This document shows positions 26,354 through 39,720 of a DNA stretch of 64,000 nucleotides, piece after piece. Source of the stretch: Cololabis saira. Its lineage: Eukaryota; Chordata; Actinopteri; Beloniformes; Belonidae. Where the stretch lies: NCBI RefSeq assembly GCF_033807715.1, contig NC_084599.1, positions 8,968,625-9,032,624 on the forward strand, in the 5' to 3' direction. The stretch's first letter is position 1; every line of letters starts with the position of its first letter. The notes under the pieces were generated by a model, which saw only the letters and a list, made by a program, of their open reading frames with translations, ran no database searches and was not told the DNA's origin. Made by a program: the position numbers and the translations under genes.

Positions 26354-27690
26354 ATTAAACAGTCTGTAAAATAATCCCAGTTTTTCTATACAGAACTCAT
26401 TTCAATGTAGAGTCTAAAATCCCATTAAGCCACAGGAGCGCAAACCACAGACTAGCAGTGCCTTTAACCTGGAGGAACTCTCGGAGCTCAGGCCATCTGC
26501 CACATCCGACTTTTTCATACACGGCAATAACACATTGTTTTATAAACAGAGCTTTTATACAACAAACATTTCAGTGTCCTCAAGCATTAATCTACCTAAG
26601 CTGATCTCAATCCATGGAACTAGATATTGCTCTTTATAACTTGTGCGGTGGAGGGGGTGATATTACATCACACCAGCTGTCACTTCATCATGTCCCAGCC
26701 AATAGGAAGGTCAGCAATGTTGCTGCTGGAGAGAAAATTAGGGAGGAAAATCCTGACTGTAGTAAAAGAATATCTGATAGGGGTGGGGGTAAAGCTAATA
26801 TTACAGTTGAATGATCATTTCTGTAATCTTGTTGCATTATTATGCAATTTAAGTGGCTGCAGAGCATCACAATGCCATCAGGTTTAGTATTTTATAGTAA
26901 AAACAAAACAACACCAGTGCTTTTTACACGTGCTCATGTGAATCTGTGGTGTTCGTAATAATAATTAAAAAAAACTGTTTTGCTGATTGCATGTGCATCA
27001 GTGTGTAATTGTACTTAACACCTGATGTTGGAGTCAGATTAAATGAATACACATGCTGTCTGTGCAGATAAGCTCGTCTCACTGGGAATGAACTCCCAAA
27101 GCTTCTATCTACGGCAGCACGCGGCCTTATCGTGATAGAAAAACACTTGTGAATGCACCAGAAAGCACGTTTTCATGAGAAGAGCTAAAAATGACAGGAA
27201 ATTTGAGACGCGTATAGATGTCTGACGGATCTTACCACGGACAGTGTGTTCATCGCAGCTATGGGATAATCCATTGGATGAGTGTACTAATATTTAGTGA
27301 ATCCCACTAAAGCCAAATTAGTCCAACACATTTCCATCATATTCAGAGTAAAGCAGCCCTAACAATCTGAGCTCTTGGGATACTGACAGCAAATGACCGG
27401 TGAGCCTCGCAGATCCCTGTGATCCAGGGATAAACTCATGAAGAAGCTTAAACCTCTTAATGACACACAAATGAAAGTCAACAACAGGTCACGCTGCCTC
27501 AGAGGAAAACTTTGGTTCCTATGTTGCCCTATTCCCGTCCCTTTCAGCAGCAGGGAGGCAGAAAGAACCTGGGCAGCGCCAAAGAGGCAGAACAATTAAG
27601 AAGTAAAGCCTAACTGGAGTCTAAGCGGTCAGTCTGCCCCCCTTCCCCCTGCTCTCGGAGGCTTATATGAGGATGACTTGTGTGGAGCAG
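26354..27690. other. Gene-poor sequence
   Basis: No gene is recognised. A small GC-richer patch at 27490-27660 has no coding character. Confidence 0.4.
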
Positions 27691-28020
27691 TGTATGATTG
27701 ACCTTAATCATCAGAAGGGATATTTGGGTTTTGCTTGGCAGCAATGCGACGCACACGGTCATCGCTGCGTTTGACTGGCAGGCATAAAAAATGAGATGGG
27801 GCCAAGGTCGGTTTGAAAAGTGTAATCCATATCATCCCTTTACAGAAGCTGCGCTGCCGTAAGCCCTGGGTCAAACAGCATCAAACACGTTTTGATGTTG
27901 ATAATGATGGTGGATTATGCTGTCATTTGACATAATTTTGGCCTGCGTCAAATTAACGAGAGACTTCATCATCGTTTGTGTGAAAACTTGCAGATGTAAA
28001 CACGATTTGATTTCACCAAG
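27690..28020. promoter_or_regulatory. Candidate conserved non-coding element C
   Basis: Repeat-free block with TGATTGACCTTAATCATCAG (PBX/HOX- and OTX-like cores), GGCATAAAAAATGAG and GTCATTTGACATAATTTTGG. There is no open frame of note. It is proposed as an enhancer of the bcl6 neighbourhood; conservation is not tested. Confidence 0.3.
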
Positions 28021-29130
28021 TGAATTTCTTTTTCCCACTTGTTTGTTTTAAACCGGACGAACTAGAATATATTGTCTTTGCAGCTTTGTTTTCCCCTTAG
28101 AAAAAAAGAAAACGTTTGATTAACCTTCCCAGCATTGCTGCACCCTACACTTCACCTCACAATAATTATTGAAACACAAAGTCTTTTGGAAATCATAGAT
28201 TTAACGCCTACTTTTCCTTCCAAGAAAAACATTTCTTTGAAAGGCAGCACAGTGGAAACTTTCTCTATACGTTTATTAATGATCAATCAAAAGATATTTA
28301 ACATTTTGGGATTTTAAACAATACTTTCTTCATAAACTGCACTATGTTTCCTCAGAGCATTTTCTAGTCATCTGTATGTGTTTCTCATCCAGTTGGCTGC
28401 AGACAATTATCACATCTGTAATGGATAATACTTGTCATTTTCACTTAGCTGCTATCACAGCTATGCTACCAGCCTTTGTTGTACCAACGTGGAGTTCTCT
28501 GGTAACCATGGCTGCTGCTATCAGCTCTAATAAAAGGTCACAAGAGCCAAATGTGGAGCTTTGCATTAGCTGGCATTTATAGAATCAACATGTTTTTGAG
28601 AGTGATGCCGGCCACATGTCACCGTTCTAGGATTGATTTTATTCAGAGAAATCACACGTTACAAACTAATGTGAATATGATCTTCAGTCCCTGGAGTGTA
28701 GTCTGGCTCTCTGCCATACAGATGCTTTTTTATTTCCTATCCGTGGAAGTATTTTAGGATGTGTGATGTGGTGATTAAGTAAGAGCTGATATCAGCCAAA
28801 AGAAAAGCTCAATTTGTCGATCAGCCTCCACTTTTCAAAGTTACTGAAAGCAAATTTTGGACACGGACATAAAAGTTATAACATTTGGATAGCTCCACAC
28901 GAAGCAAATTTTTCTTTGCATACATGATTATATCAGGGTTTTTTTTTGTATATAGGGGATTTAACCACAATACAGGTATTGTGTGTTACATGTCTTCTTA
29001 GCTTGTATGCAATTCTAGTATGTATTGAATGCAAAAACTACAAAATATTTCTGGCTTCAAAAACCTTGAACTGAAAAATATATCACATAAAAAAAAAGCA
29101 TACATGTCTTGTCGCCAGCCATTCTAGTCC
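28021..29130. other. Gene-poor sequence
   Basis: AT-rich, with no gene or named repeat recognised. Confidence 0.4.
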
Positions 29131-29154
29131 AGTGATAATTTATATATGTATACA

Positions 29155-29297
<143 letters not shown>

Positions 29298-30009
29298 GTA
29301 TATGTATTTGTATTGTACTGAATATATATTAGATCTCAAAGATATGTATCTTTGCCCAATAAGGATTCCAATGTCACTCTCTGTCTCGATCTTCTTGTAC
29401 AAATATGGTAAATTCTGGTTCTGAGAATTACCAAGACCAGTGGCAAAGTACCAAACTCTAGGATACATAATAGTAAGTCATAAAACAAACCTGGAAAACA
29501 TCTCTGCGCTGACGTTTGTTGCATAAACAGTTTATGGTTCAAAGCAAAAATCTCTAGCTTCACCTAACTGTAATGTTTATCCGAAGAGCAGGGATGTTTA
29601 GTCACTATTATTAGCAAGTTTCTTTCCAAGAAGTGAAAGTACAGAAACTGAGCCACTCTTTTCACTGAGGATATAATGAAAATCAATTTTGTAACCTCTA
29701 CAAAAATACTGTATAAAACAAAATTCTGAATGGATGCATTTAGGGTGAACATCTACAGGAACTAACTGCTTCTCACTGAATCTGTGGTCATCTCTAATTA
29801 TTGAGGTGGGGAGGACATTTTTCATAGACTAATATGTTTCTTATTGCATTTTGAAAATTCATAAACTCGGCTACCGAAGAACGTTGGCCAAAGAGGTGTG
29901 TAATGAAGATAAGTGAGCTAGCACCGCTCATTTCAACCTGGCTAGGTGATCAAGGTGATATATGGTGGAAAACTAACTGGTCCAGAGTAGATGTGATATT
30001 AGGAATTTG

Positions 30010-30010
<1 letters not shown>

Positions 30011-30075
<65 letters not shown>
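30011..30075. repeat. (AT)n(AC)n compound microsatellite
   Basis: An AT run of about 24 bp switches directly into an AC run of about 40 bp. Confidence 0.95.
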
Positions 30076-30078
<3 letters not shown>

Positions 30079-30119
30079 CTCCAGAGTTAGTTATTTAATT
30101 GGCAAAAACCTTTTTGCCA

Positions 30120-30888
30120 ATATAAATGTCACAGATGGATCTTTAGGACCCAAGTGCAGGACAACAACAACAACGACAGTAGAAAGGTCTTTAATGAGTG
30201 AACCTCGAAACCTCGAAACCAAGACGTCAAGCTGAGAATGAGTGCTGGCCAGTAGTGCATGCTGGGAAGACAACCTGGCACAGAATGAGGGAAACAGTGC
30301 AGCTTCAATGCTGGCTGGCTGACGAGCAGTGATGAGCTGCAGCTGAGGCTGAGCAGGTGTGGAATATTGAAGCTGATGAGGGGCAGTGCCAGAGGGGTGA
30401 GAACTCACCCACCACACCATGAGCCTTCAGGGGTCCCCCTTCAGGGCACAGTGTGACAATAATTGCATTTTTAATCTTGCAGTAGATGATAGTATTTTGT
30501 GCAGAGATGTGTGTTGATTCTGAGAGGCCACCAATATGAAACATGAAAAGGACAGGACAGAGAAAAAGCCAAGACAGTGATGGGTGCAGTGTGTGCAGTA
30601 TGGTGACTGTGCGATGTGTTGGGATGTAAGTGAATGTATGGTGAATTATTGTGTGGTGGGGGGTTGTACATATATATGTTTACATATGGGTAAGTATTCT
30701 CATAGACTTGTACAGATGGAAGTAAATATACCTAAGGAACACACATACTTAAACATACATACATACTCATGAATGCATGCTCATTTATGCAAATATGTAT
30801 ACAGATTTATATTACTACTCACTAATAATAATACTGATAGAAATTAATTTAATAGAGGACATAAAAAAGATACCCATGTATGTACACA

Positions 30889-30949
<61 letters not shown>

Positions 30950-31160
30950 TTGATTGGTTATTAATTGTTTTTAAAAACAGTACGACCAGCTGGGAGGAAG
31001 GGAGAAACAAGACAAGAAATACTCACAATACTGACGAGACAGGTGCAAACAATCAGGGCAGGTAGGAATAAGGGAAGTCAAGCTATAACTAAACACAAGG
31101 ACCCAGACTTTCAAAATAAAACAGGAACTAAAACAAAAACCAAAACCATGACACAAGATG
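30120..31160. mobile_element. Probable fish retroelement-like repeat, interrupted
   Basis: Segments 30130-30440 (GATCTTTAGGACCCAAGTGCAG onward) and 31000-31155 (AGACAGGTGCAAACAATCAG; AAACAGGAACTAAAACAAAA) resemble the ends of a dispersed teleost element. The sequence between them contains a CA microsatellite. No ORF of the element survives. Class assignment is uncertain. Confidence 0.35.
30889..30947. repeat. (CA)n microsatellite
   Basis: About 57 bp of pure CA repeats. Confidence 0.97.
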
Positions 31161-31174
31161 TTTTTTTCAGCTCG

Positions 31175-31870
31175 ATGGTGAGTGCCTAGTGGCCTGGCCT
31201 TCAGCCTTCCCGCTAGATATAGTTGGACTCACCTCGATACATAGTTCAGGCTCCAGAACCAGTCTCCTTGAAATTTGTTGGACTCTGTTCTACTCTGGAG
31301 TTGCCAAAGGAGGGAGGTACTGCACAGAGCTGGGCATACTTATTGTCTTCCTGGCTCGGTGCCCATACATTTGGATTCACACGGGGGAACAAGAGTGTAA
31401 CTCTACGGGGTGGATACTAACTCTTGTCTGTGCTTCAGCAGTCCAGAATTTCATCCAGAATTTTTGGGGGGAGTCCTTGGGTGTGGTTTGCCCCTGCTTG
31501 GGAATCCCTTGTTCTGCCGGGGGGTACTTTGAAGACACACCTTCAATCCCACCAACACACCTTGCTATGAGGAAGCAGAGCCTTTGAATTTGGAGGTGGG
31601 CTTTCCTATCTCTGGTGCTGAGGTCACCAAGTGGTTAAGAAGCTCCTGGCTGGCAAAGCACCAGGCGTGGATGAGAGCCACCCTGGGCATGTCCCACTAA
31701 GAGGAGACCCTGGGGAAGACCCAGGACACGCTGGAGGGACTGTCTTTTGGCTGGCCTGGGAGTGCCTTGGGATCCCCCCAGATGAGCTGGACAAAGTGGC
31801 AGGGGAGAGGGAAGTCAGGATTACCCTCCTTAGGGTGCTGCCCCTGTGCCCTGACCTCGGCTAAGCGGAG
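31175..31870 (+). mobile_element. Internally deleted non-LTR retrotransposon copy
   Basis: A + strand frame keeps WPSAFPLDIVGLTSIHSSGS and RTSLLEICWTLFYSGVAKGG, a block common in the endonuclease part of a widespread fish LINE. A second frame from 31631 has VKKLLAGKAPGVDE, the entry to the reverse transcriptase. That is followed almost at once by LAWECLGIPPDELDKVAGER and LLRVLPLCPDLG, the very C-terminus. The whole RT core is therefore missing. Several frameshifts remain. It is a dead copy. Confidence 0.7.
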
Positions 31871-33338
31871 GAAAATGAAAGAATGTATGGATAATCATTT
31901 GAATGGCCATACACTGCCTTTATCCTCTGTTATCTATTTTCTCAACAGCGGTAGCAGCAATCGCAATAATTTGTCAAAGAGATTATTTGTATCGTTGTTT
32001 TGAAGAAAACTCTCACAGGATAACATATTGAGCATTACGGAGAGAGAGCTACTCTTGTGCAGAGGTATATTTTGTGAAAAAGTGTAATGGAAACGTGACT
32101 TATGATGCGTCTATTGCTATTCAGAATACGATATAGTCAGAGTTAATGTAAAATCTTGAGCTTATTTTTTTAATAAGTCAAATTGATTTTAATATCTCAG
32201 AACGCTTACAGCATTGAGATCTGACAAGCAGAATTAATAAATTAACTTATGAATTCACTTGATCTGCATTACTGCTAGCATTTTTCTATGGCTTGATTTT
32301 CTGATCTTAGCATTCGTAGTGGATTTAGATTCTTTATATCCCTCTCGCCTAAATTAATTTCATTTTGAAGATGGTCCATTATAATTTACTTTTAGCAGAA
32401 GTTGAGACAAAACACGCATGCTCGATTCCTTTTATGTGAGCACGCACACTCAAAGCAGAAAACTGATGATAACAAATACAGCTGACAAAGACTGTCAAAG
32501 TTCCAATTATCTGATTGTGGCTTTGGTATTTCTACAGCCAGTTCCCTCAAAGAATATCTGGGTACATTGAACTAGTTTTGTAGAATACCACTTAGAACTT
32601 CAACAGCTGGCAGCCGATCACATCTCACATGTGATCAATTATGATTGAGGGTAAGCTTTTTGCAGATAAAAAATATCTTCAAATTCATTGCTGTCCATGC
32701 TTAGTAAAAGTCACAGTGGTTGATGTTGATTGATATTTCTCTTGCTATGATAAATCAAGCAGGACAGACCACTGTAGTCCACTAAATCTGTTGATCATTG
32801 GGCCCATCACAACCAGGCTTGAATCACTGATGAAGTTATTTTCCTACTTTTATATAGATATAGTATATATAGTTTTCCATTCATGGACTGTAAGATTACT
32901 GGAGAAGTCATGTGATGATGCCCCCCATTTTTTTCTGATTGGTTTTGAAGCCTCATTTCCCCCGTACTGTGAATCCCATTGTTGCAAATGAGCGGGCTGA
33001 AGAAGCCCAGGAAGTTGGCTGGAATACATCATATGTCAATCAATTGCTGCCGGTGAACGTATGTAGTTTGATATCCTTTTTCAAATGTACGTAGTTTCAG
33101 TAGCAAAATCTTTGTTAACACAATGTTTCACATCAAACGACAGGCGGTGTCAGGACTAGTGGCTGACATTCTTGTGTGTGCCAACAGATTTCTTTTATTT
33201 CCACTAAAACCTGATGATCTCTTATTTGTGACCATTTCAAAAATGTATTTGAGTCCATCTTTAATGTTCTGGCTGAAGAACAAGTTTGTTTAAAAAAAAA
33301 AAAAATCAGTTAACCCCTGACTATTTATACTATCCAAG
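31871..33338. other. Gene-poor AT-rich sequence
   Basis: No gene or confidently named repeat is recognised. Confidence 0.4.
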
Positions 33339-33775
33339 GCAAATGTATTTGTATGGTACATTTTATGTACAAGACAGTTCAAAGTACAACATACAACATA
33401 CAATGAAATTTCAAAAAAAGTTAAAAGTACATTACAATAGAATTAAATCAACTAATACAGATTAAACACTGTAAGCTTAAATAGAATAAGACAGATAAAT
33501 GCTAAATATTAAAGTTCTAGTGCAGTGCGGGCAATTAATAATTGTTTTAATAAAAAGCAGTGGCAAATAAAAAATATTTTAACCTTGAATAAACCAATTG
33601 AGATTTTCAGCAGTCCTACATATTTCTGGGAGTTTTTTTGACATGTGAGAAGCATAAAAACTGAATGTTGCCTCACGATGTTTGGTTCTGACTCTGGGAA
33701 CAGAAAGTAGACCCTGACAACTTGAGGGCTTTGGCTGCTTCATAACAAACCAGAACTTCAAGATAAGATCACTTT
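33339..33775 (-). mobile_element. LINE 3' fragment, minus strand
   Basis: It starts with a TGTATTTGTATGGTACATTT tail like the LINE ends at 5296 and 55985. It continues into decayed C-terminal coding sequence read on the minus strand (33579-33761), where a LINE-type tail can be aligned by eye. The 5' part is missing, as is typical of truncated insertion. Confidence 0.5.
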
Positions 33776-36700
33776 TTTAAAGAATTTGAGTCACCTGACA
33801 CATAGTTTTATTCATACTTTCACTTTCAGGGACATACTTACATTTATTTGCCAGTTTAAAATACAGAGCGAGTGGGATTATATGACTGGTCAAACCCAGC
33901 TTGAACTTCAATTAAAACAGTGCTATCCACCATTAAGATTAATTTATGTTAAATGGGATATTTTAAAGCCTGCAAGACATGTAAGATATGGAAAACCTGA
34001 TACGGTGTATAATTCACAAAGTGACGGAGAAAAGAAGAACTAAACCCATACATCAGATAAATAGCAGTAGATAATCAACTGGCTCCAAAATTTAGACCAA
34101 GGCATAAACAGCCAGGCATCACATGATTTCCCTTCTATGTCAAAATTTGTGTGACTGCACCAGCTACATCACATTTGGTCACAACACACTAAATCATCTG
34201 CTTTGTTCCAGATTTAACACATAATAGCATTACCGTGTGTCTTGTGAGCTGTGTCTGCTTTTCTGTTTTGGGCAGATTCAAGTAGGCCACTCGCTATGAA
34301 ATCTGGACATACCGCTAGTGTATTTAAATTTGCTCTGCAGGTACGTATAGCTACCAATCAAACACAAACGTTAATTACATCATATGCAAAAGTTTAATTT
34401 ACTTTTCGACATAACACGCTCTCCTGTTGTCTTATTGCTGTCATTGTGAGAATGTCATTTGGTTTGTTGCTCTGATTGGTCGTAGCGCTAACCAACCGCG
34501 TGCAAAAGCAGTTTGATAAGCAACTATTGGTGCCGCCCCTTGGAGGGGAGGCCCTGTGGACCGTTTTCAAACCCGACCTCAGTCTAGATGTGGGTCAGAT
34601 GTACCAGGCTAATAGGCCACCATAGAGCCCTGTCGATGGCTTCTGCTGTCTGTTGCAGAGGGATAGTTGTCTCACAGAATTAAAAACACTATAACAATGG
34701 TAGAGCAACAGCCAACAGTTATATTGTTTGTTGACTATTCAGATTTTTTCTGAGCGGTCGATTTGCTTTAGTACCAGCATGAAATTAAATTGTGCATCAG
34801 TCTGCATTTCACTTGTTTAACTGGCTTGGCCCATGTAAAATTGTCTTATATGTGAGTGGATTGTCCAGCTTCTTTCATTTTTCTGCCTTTACTCTTCACA
34901 CTGATCATCTGAATTCTTTCCATGTTTTTCATTGTTTATATTTGTTTATATGTTATCCTTTAATGGCCTATATACAGTTATTATGGCAGATGATGGAAGC
35001 TTGTATTTCCTGTTGCACACTGCAGTTAGAAATGAATATTTACCCCTGAGCTGGAAAAACTTGAGGTTACCGTGACACTTATGTAGTTTTATATGACATC
35101 CTCAATAAGATTTTGCATTAATGAGTTTGTAGCACACAGCTTGTGCTACAATCCAACCTACACAAGAGTGAGACGCTGCAGATACATAAACCCCAGCCAG
35201 GCAAGAACATGGTTTTTCCTCACGAACAGTCCGACGACCAACAGAAATGCGGCCACTAGGCCATGGCTCCTCTTGTCTGCTCCCTCAGCTGTTGCCCTTT
35301 AAGAAAATGATGAACTGTTTCCTTGTTTAACTATGGTTTTACTTCCTAAATTAGCATTTTATTTCACTGTAACAATGTCAAATACAGGCTTTTTCCAACC
35401 CACAATGGTTTCTGGAACATTCTTACCCACAGAGCGAATTGGCTGTGCCGAATACAGCTCGGTTCCATTGCTGCTGACATCGAAGGCTTTTACCTGCTTG
35501 CCTACAACACCAGTCGTATGCAGTGAGTATGCACGGGACTAGTACTCATAACTACCATGGAAACAAGCAGCAAGTCTGGTTAATTGAAAGAAAGGGAGCT
35601 GATTCATTTCCCACTCTGTAAACCACTACTTTGACCTTGTCAAATATGTCTGCACAACCTCAGTAAAGAACACCAAACATACACACATGAATTTAAATGG
35701 CCCTGTTATTCGTAAACTATTGAGCAGAAGTTAATACCATTAGGTCTCCATTACAATCAGAATGTTAAAAACGACTCACCAATAAAAAAATGCGTCATTA
35801 AATTAAAACCTGCTCATCTTTTAACTGCTGGTCCGCTTTGCTGATGTCTCCTAACATGTATGTCTGCTCTTGTTTAGTATTTAACATTATCCTGTTGTGG
35901 TGACTGCTCATCAGACATAGCAAAGTGAGATAGGAATCTGCAGATATCCCTTTTATTACAAAGCAAAACAGACTGAACAATTCTCAAGTTGTCACAGGTT
36001 TCTACTTCCAGAAACGACCACCCCCTTATCCCAGCAGGTGGTGAGACGGCGCCTGTTCATTCCTCCAGCTTCCAACTGCAGAAGAAAATCCTTCTTCACA
36101 ACAGAAAGGTCAAGCCTTTTCAATTGTAGCTGCTTAAGATACTGTGCACCTTTTTGCTAAATGTATTAAAGTTTATATTCTCTAATTAATAAATTGATTA
36201 ATGTACTTATTTTTTATTTTTGACCGACAAAGTTGTACAGAATCAGTCCTGACTGGTAGCATTGTGTGTTGCCCAGGTTTGTGGTCGATAATATCAGGCA
36301 GACTACATCCTTGCTTCTGAGGAAGAGAGCGATTTGAAAGCCTTTTCCTCAGAGGTGAGACAGGTGATAATGTTCTCTGGAAAAATAAGAACCTGCGCTA
36401 AATGGCAAATCCCAAGAAACTGATTTCAGGATATAAGGACAAAATCCTGCTGCTTCAAAAATGCTTCAAAGGTGTAGCACAAAGCTCACAAGTGTGGATC
36501 ATTTATGCTAAAACGTTTGCTGCAGGCAGGGATTGTCTCAGTCTAGCACTTTAATACATATTTACATGCTAAAACATAGGAATTAGAATTCATTAGTGTA
36601 ATCTCAGGTCTAGATCTAGATCAGGAGTTGTTTGATTAGTAGCTTTGGGATATTGTTTTTGTAGTGAGTCTGCCTGTCTCCTACTTTTGTTTTCCCTTAT

Positions 36701-39360
36701 TTAGCATGACTCCCTGTAATATGTTGCGCTTGAAGACAAAACTCTACTATCTCAGCTCTAATTAACAGAGCATACATAGTTCCCAGACACACATTAGTTG
36801 TTTTTATTTTTCTCTTTGTTGTCCTTGTTTTTTTGTTTTTTTTTTTCTCTGCAAATGGCTTGTGTTGTTTTTGTGCAGATCACCTCAACTTTCCTGCCTT
36901 CTGATAATGATGATAATCAGAAACCAAGTGACATTATCTACAACTGTAAGTTTCACGTGCTCAGATGTAACCTGCGTGATCTTATCGCAAGCCTTTGATT
37001 CCTGAAAACTTGGCCTTATCGAAGCCGGCAGAGTTTCATTTTGAAGATTACCGACTTCTTGTTTTCTTATTCAAAACATAGGTGGAAAACGCATCCTTTC
37101 ACTTGTGCTTTTATAAGGAAGTGCACGTCGACTCTGCAGCTGCTATGTTCTGAACCGTGTTTGAGGTTCACCTACTTCAGAGGAAGTGGTGTGGGGGAGA
37201 AGATGGTGTTACAACCAGCAAATAAAACAGGATATCCGACGCTGGAACAATTGAAACAGTAAATTTAACAGATCAGACTGTTTTGTTTGTTTTTTTTACA
37301 ATTTTTTTCTCTCTATAATGGCTGTAGTTAAAATTAGTAACGTTGAATGTGGCAGAAAATGAGCTTTTAAACTGTTGTGGTGGACCCTGCTTGAAAGCAT
37401 CTTTCTTTTCTTATGTTGTGGATAAAATTGAAAGCCATGATGTTAATGACATGCTTAGCTCTACGCCCTAACTGCAGAACATCAAAGAGCCCTTGATTTC
37501 TTCTAACTGAGCATGTTAATTGGTGCTTGATTGATAACTTGAGTTCACAGGCAATGGCAGTGTGTCATCTAAACTGTTCCAGGGTGTCTTTGTAAAACAT
37601 CAGCTTTTAGAGTGGAAGAAGTATCACTAGCGGGCCCATTAAGAAATTGCCAGTGTACATACTTGCAAATAAGCTGTCACACATTACAAATGAGATTACC
37701 TTTTGCAGTTTGCCCTGGAACTTGGAAATGAGGGAATGCATGGGTAAGATGCTAAAATAGCTCCAATCGGCTGGTGTCTTATCAGCGTGCTCGATCTGCA
37801 AAGGGCTATTTATGCTTTCTTCATGCACAGCTAAAAAAAAAGAACATTCACAGCTCGAAGCACAATGCAATCAGTTGCAGTAAAGTAAAATTTATCCAAG
37901 AAAAGATAGTGCTCCAAATGATTGCATTTTATTTTTGGCAAGGAAAAGGAATTATTTAAAATATTTTCTTTCTACACTTCAGAGAAATTAATTATAACAT
38001 TCACCCATTAGATTAGCTTTTAGAAGAGATAAGTCCAACTAGACTTGAATGTATTGGCATAAAACAAAGGAGACACTCACATCAATATTATGAATGACAA
38101 TACTGTGATACAGCTATGAGATGGCAGCAGACATGAAAAGCAGTTATTGTATTTGCATACAATCACAAGCATGCAAACTAATTGTGTAGTTTGCATGGCA
38201 GAGATCAACGAGGTCCACTGAAGCCCACGGGAAACACAGGTACATCTTTGCTGCTACATCTGACAGCGTCTTGCTCACCTCATTTGACAGGAGCGTTTTG
38301 AGCTTTGACATACGACGAGTGGCGAAATGTTTTTATATTCATGTGAAGTGAGGATAACGACGGCTCAGTGGTAATTAACCAGAATATGTTTGAGTGTAAT
38401 TCAGATAAAGTGTCTTCGGTAGAATATTTTTAACAAAAACTTTTTATTTCATGACTGGAATCTCCAGAGACGTGTAGATAATAATGTATATAGAAAGCAA
38501 GTCCAAATCCACAATCATTGTAACAGTTTTGACTTTCTCAAATTCACACTACAAAATGTACTGTATTATAACTTATTGGACAATAATCTGAGTTGAAATT
38601 TGTTCATATTTTCTATCGCTGAGGAAAAATATCTGACAAATTGTGTTTAGCCTGACAATATTGATTTTATTTGAATTGTTTACTGGCTTACTGTGCATAA
38701 GATTGTTTTCCCTTTCATAATATCAAAAATATCCGACCTATAAGGTCCTATTAAAGGTAAAACCAGGTTTATCTCGGCATATTTAAATAAATACATGGAC
38801 ATGTGGTGAAATTTAAATCATATTATCACTTCCTTCATATACAAATGTCACAACTGACAGTTAAAAAATGATCCAATCCCAAATATTGCAATGTGTTTGG
38901 AAATAGATTGCGTTGATGTGTTGAGATGCCCTCCAAAAATAACAAACACCAGCCCACTTACCACTGAGCTCAGAAATATCAGACGACGGTGCAGCAATGT
39001 TGACTTCGAAGAAAATCTGAGTTTCATAACTACAGAAATGGTCACACACATAAAAATGCGGTGTCACAGTATGTTCAGAAGATGTTGGCACTTCCAAAAT
39101 CTTCCAAAGCAACTGCATTGTCAATGCACATAGCTGAAGTTTTTGTCCAACAGGATCCTGGTATTCTACACATGGGAATAAGCTTTATTGTCATTATCCA
39201 GAGCACAGAGACACCTTGTTGCTAGGGAACCTGACAGGAAGATATTCACGGTACGTCAATCAAACTTAGCTATGGCTACTAGCTCCTTCAGCAGATCCCA
39301 CACAAAATATCATCAGTTTAACGTATCATCAGTGGTGAAATCAAAAATTACTGTTGTGTT
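33776..39360. other. Gene-poor sequence with a possible non-coding element near 37.5-37.9 kb
   Basis: No splice-flanked coding exon is seen. The segment 34460-34620 (CTCTGATTGGTCGTAGCGCTAACC...CCAGGCTAATAGG) looks like a dispersed fish MITE. 37480-37980 is repeat-free with balanced composition (GATCTGCAAAGGGCTATTTA), a weaker enhancer candidate. Confidence 0.35.
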
Positions 39361-39526
39361 GGGCCGGTGGGTGGCACAGTGTTGAAAGCAAGCAGCCCAT
39401 GTACTGAGGCTACGGTCCTCCTGCAGCGGTCGCAGGTTCGAGTCCCGGCCAGCAGCCCTTTGCTGCATCTTGTCCCCATTCTCTCTCTCTACCCCCTAGG
39501 CCACTAGAGCTGAAAAAAAAAAAAAG
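39361..39526 (+). mobile_element. tRNA-derived SINE
   Basis: The head GGGCCGGTGGGTGGCACAGTG contains an A-box-like segment. GGTTCGAGTCC (39435-39445) is an exact RNA polymerase III B box. These are followed by CCCTTTGCTGCAT..., a CT-rich stretch and a poly-A tail (39512-39525). This is the layout of the common teleost tRNA-SINE. It is not a functional tRNA gene, since the cloverleaf is incomplete. Confidence 0.75.
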
Positions 39527-39720
39527 TTTAGCTGTGTTGTGTACAAATGACTTCTTTGACTTTCTTCTCCACAACATCTTGCTGCAATAGCTGAAGAACC
39601 TAGGCTTCCTCAAGAAGTAAAGTCTATACTGTCTTTTCTTATAAACAGCACCGGTATCGTATCTCCAGTCCAGTCTGTTGTCCAGGTAAACATCAATGTG
39701 TTTATACTCCTCCACCACCT
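39527..39720 (-). mobile_element. LINE reverse-transcriptase fragment
   Basis: The minus strand reads VEEYKHIDVYLDNRLDWRYD and YKKRQYRLYFLRKPRFFSYC. This matches the C-terminal part of a LINE RT (YLGVxLDxxLDW..., QxRLYFLRKLRSF). The SINE at 39361-39526 abuts it. Confidence 0.6.

Noticed and set aside
39361..39445. Possible functional tRNA gene
   Set aside because: Only the promoter boxes and B-box region are tRNA-like; no full cloverleaf, and it continues into a SINE body with poly-A.
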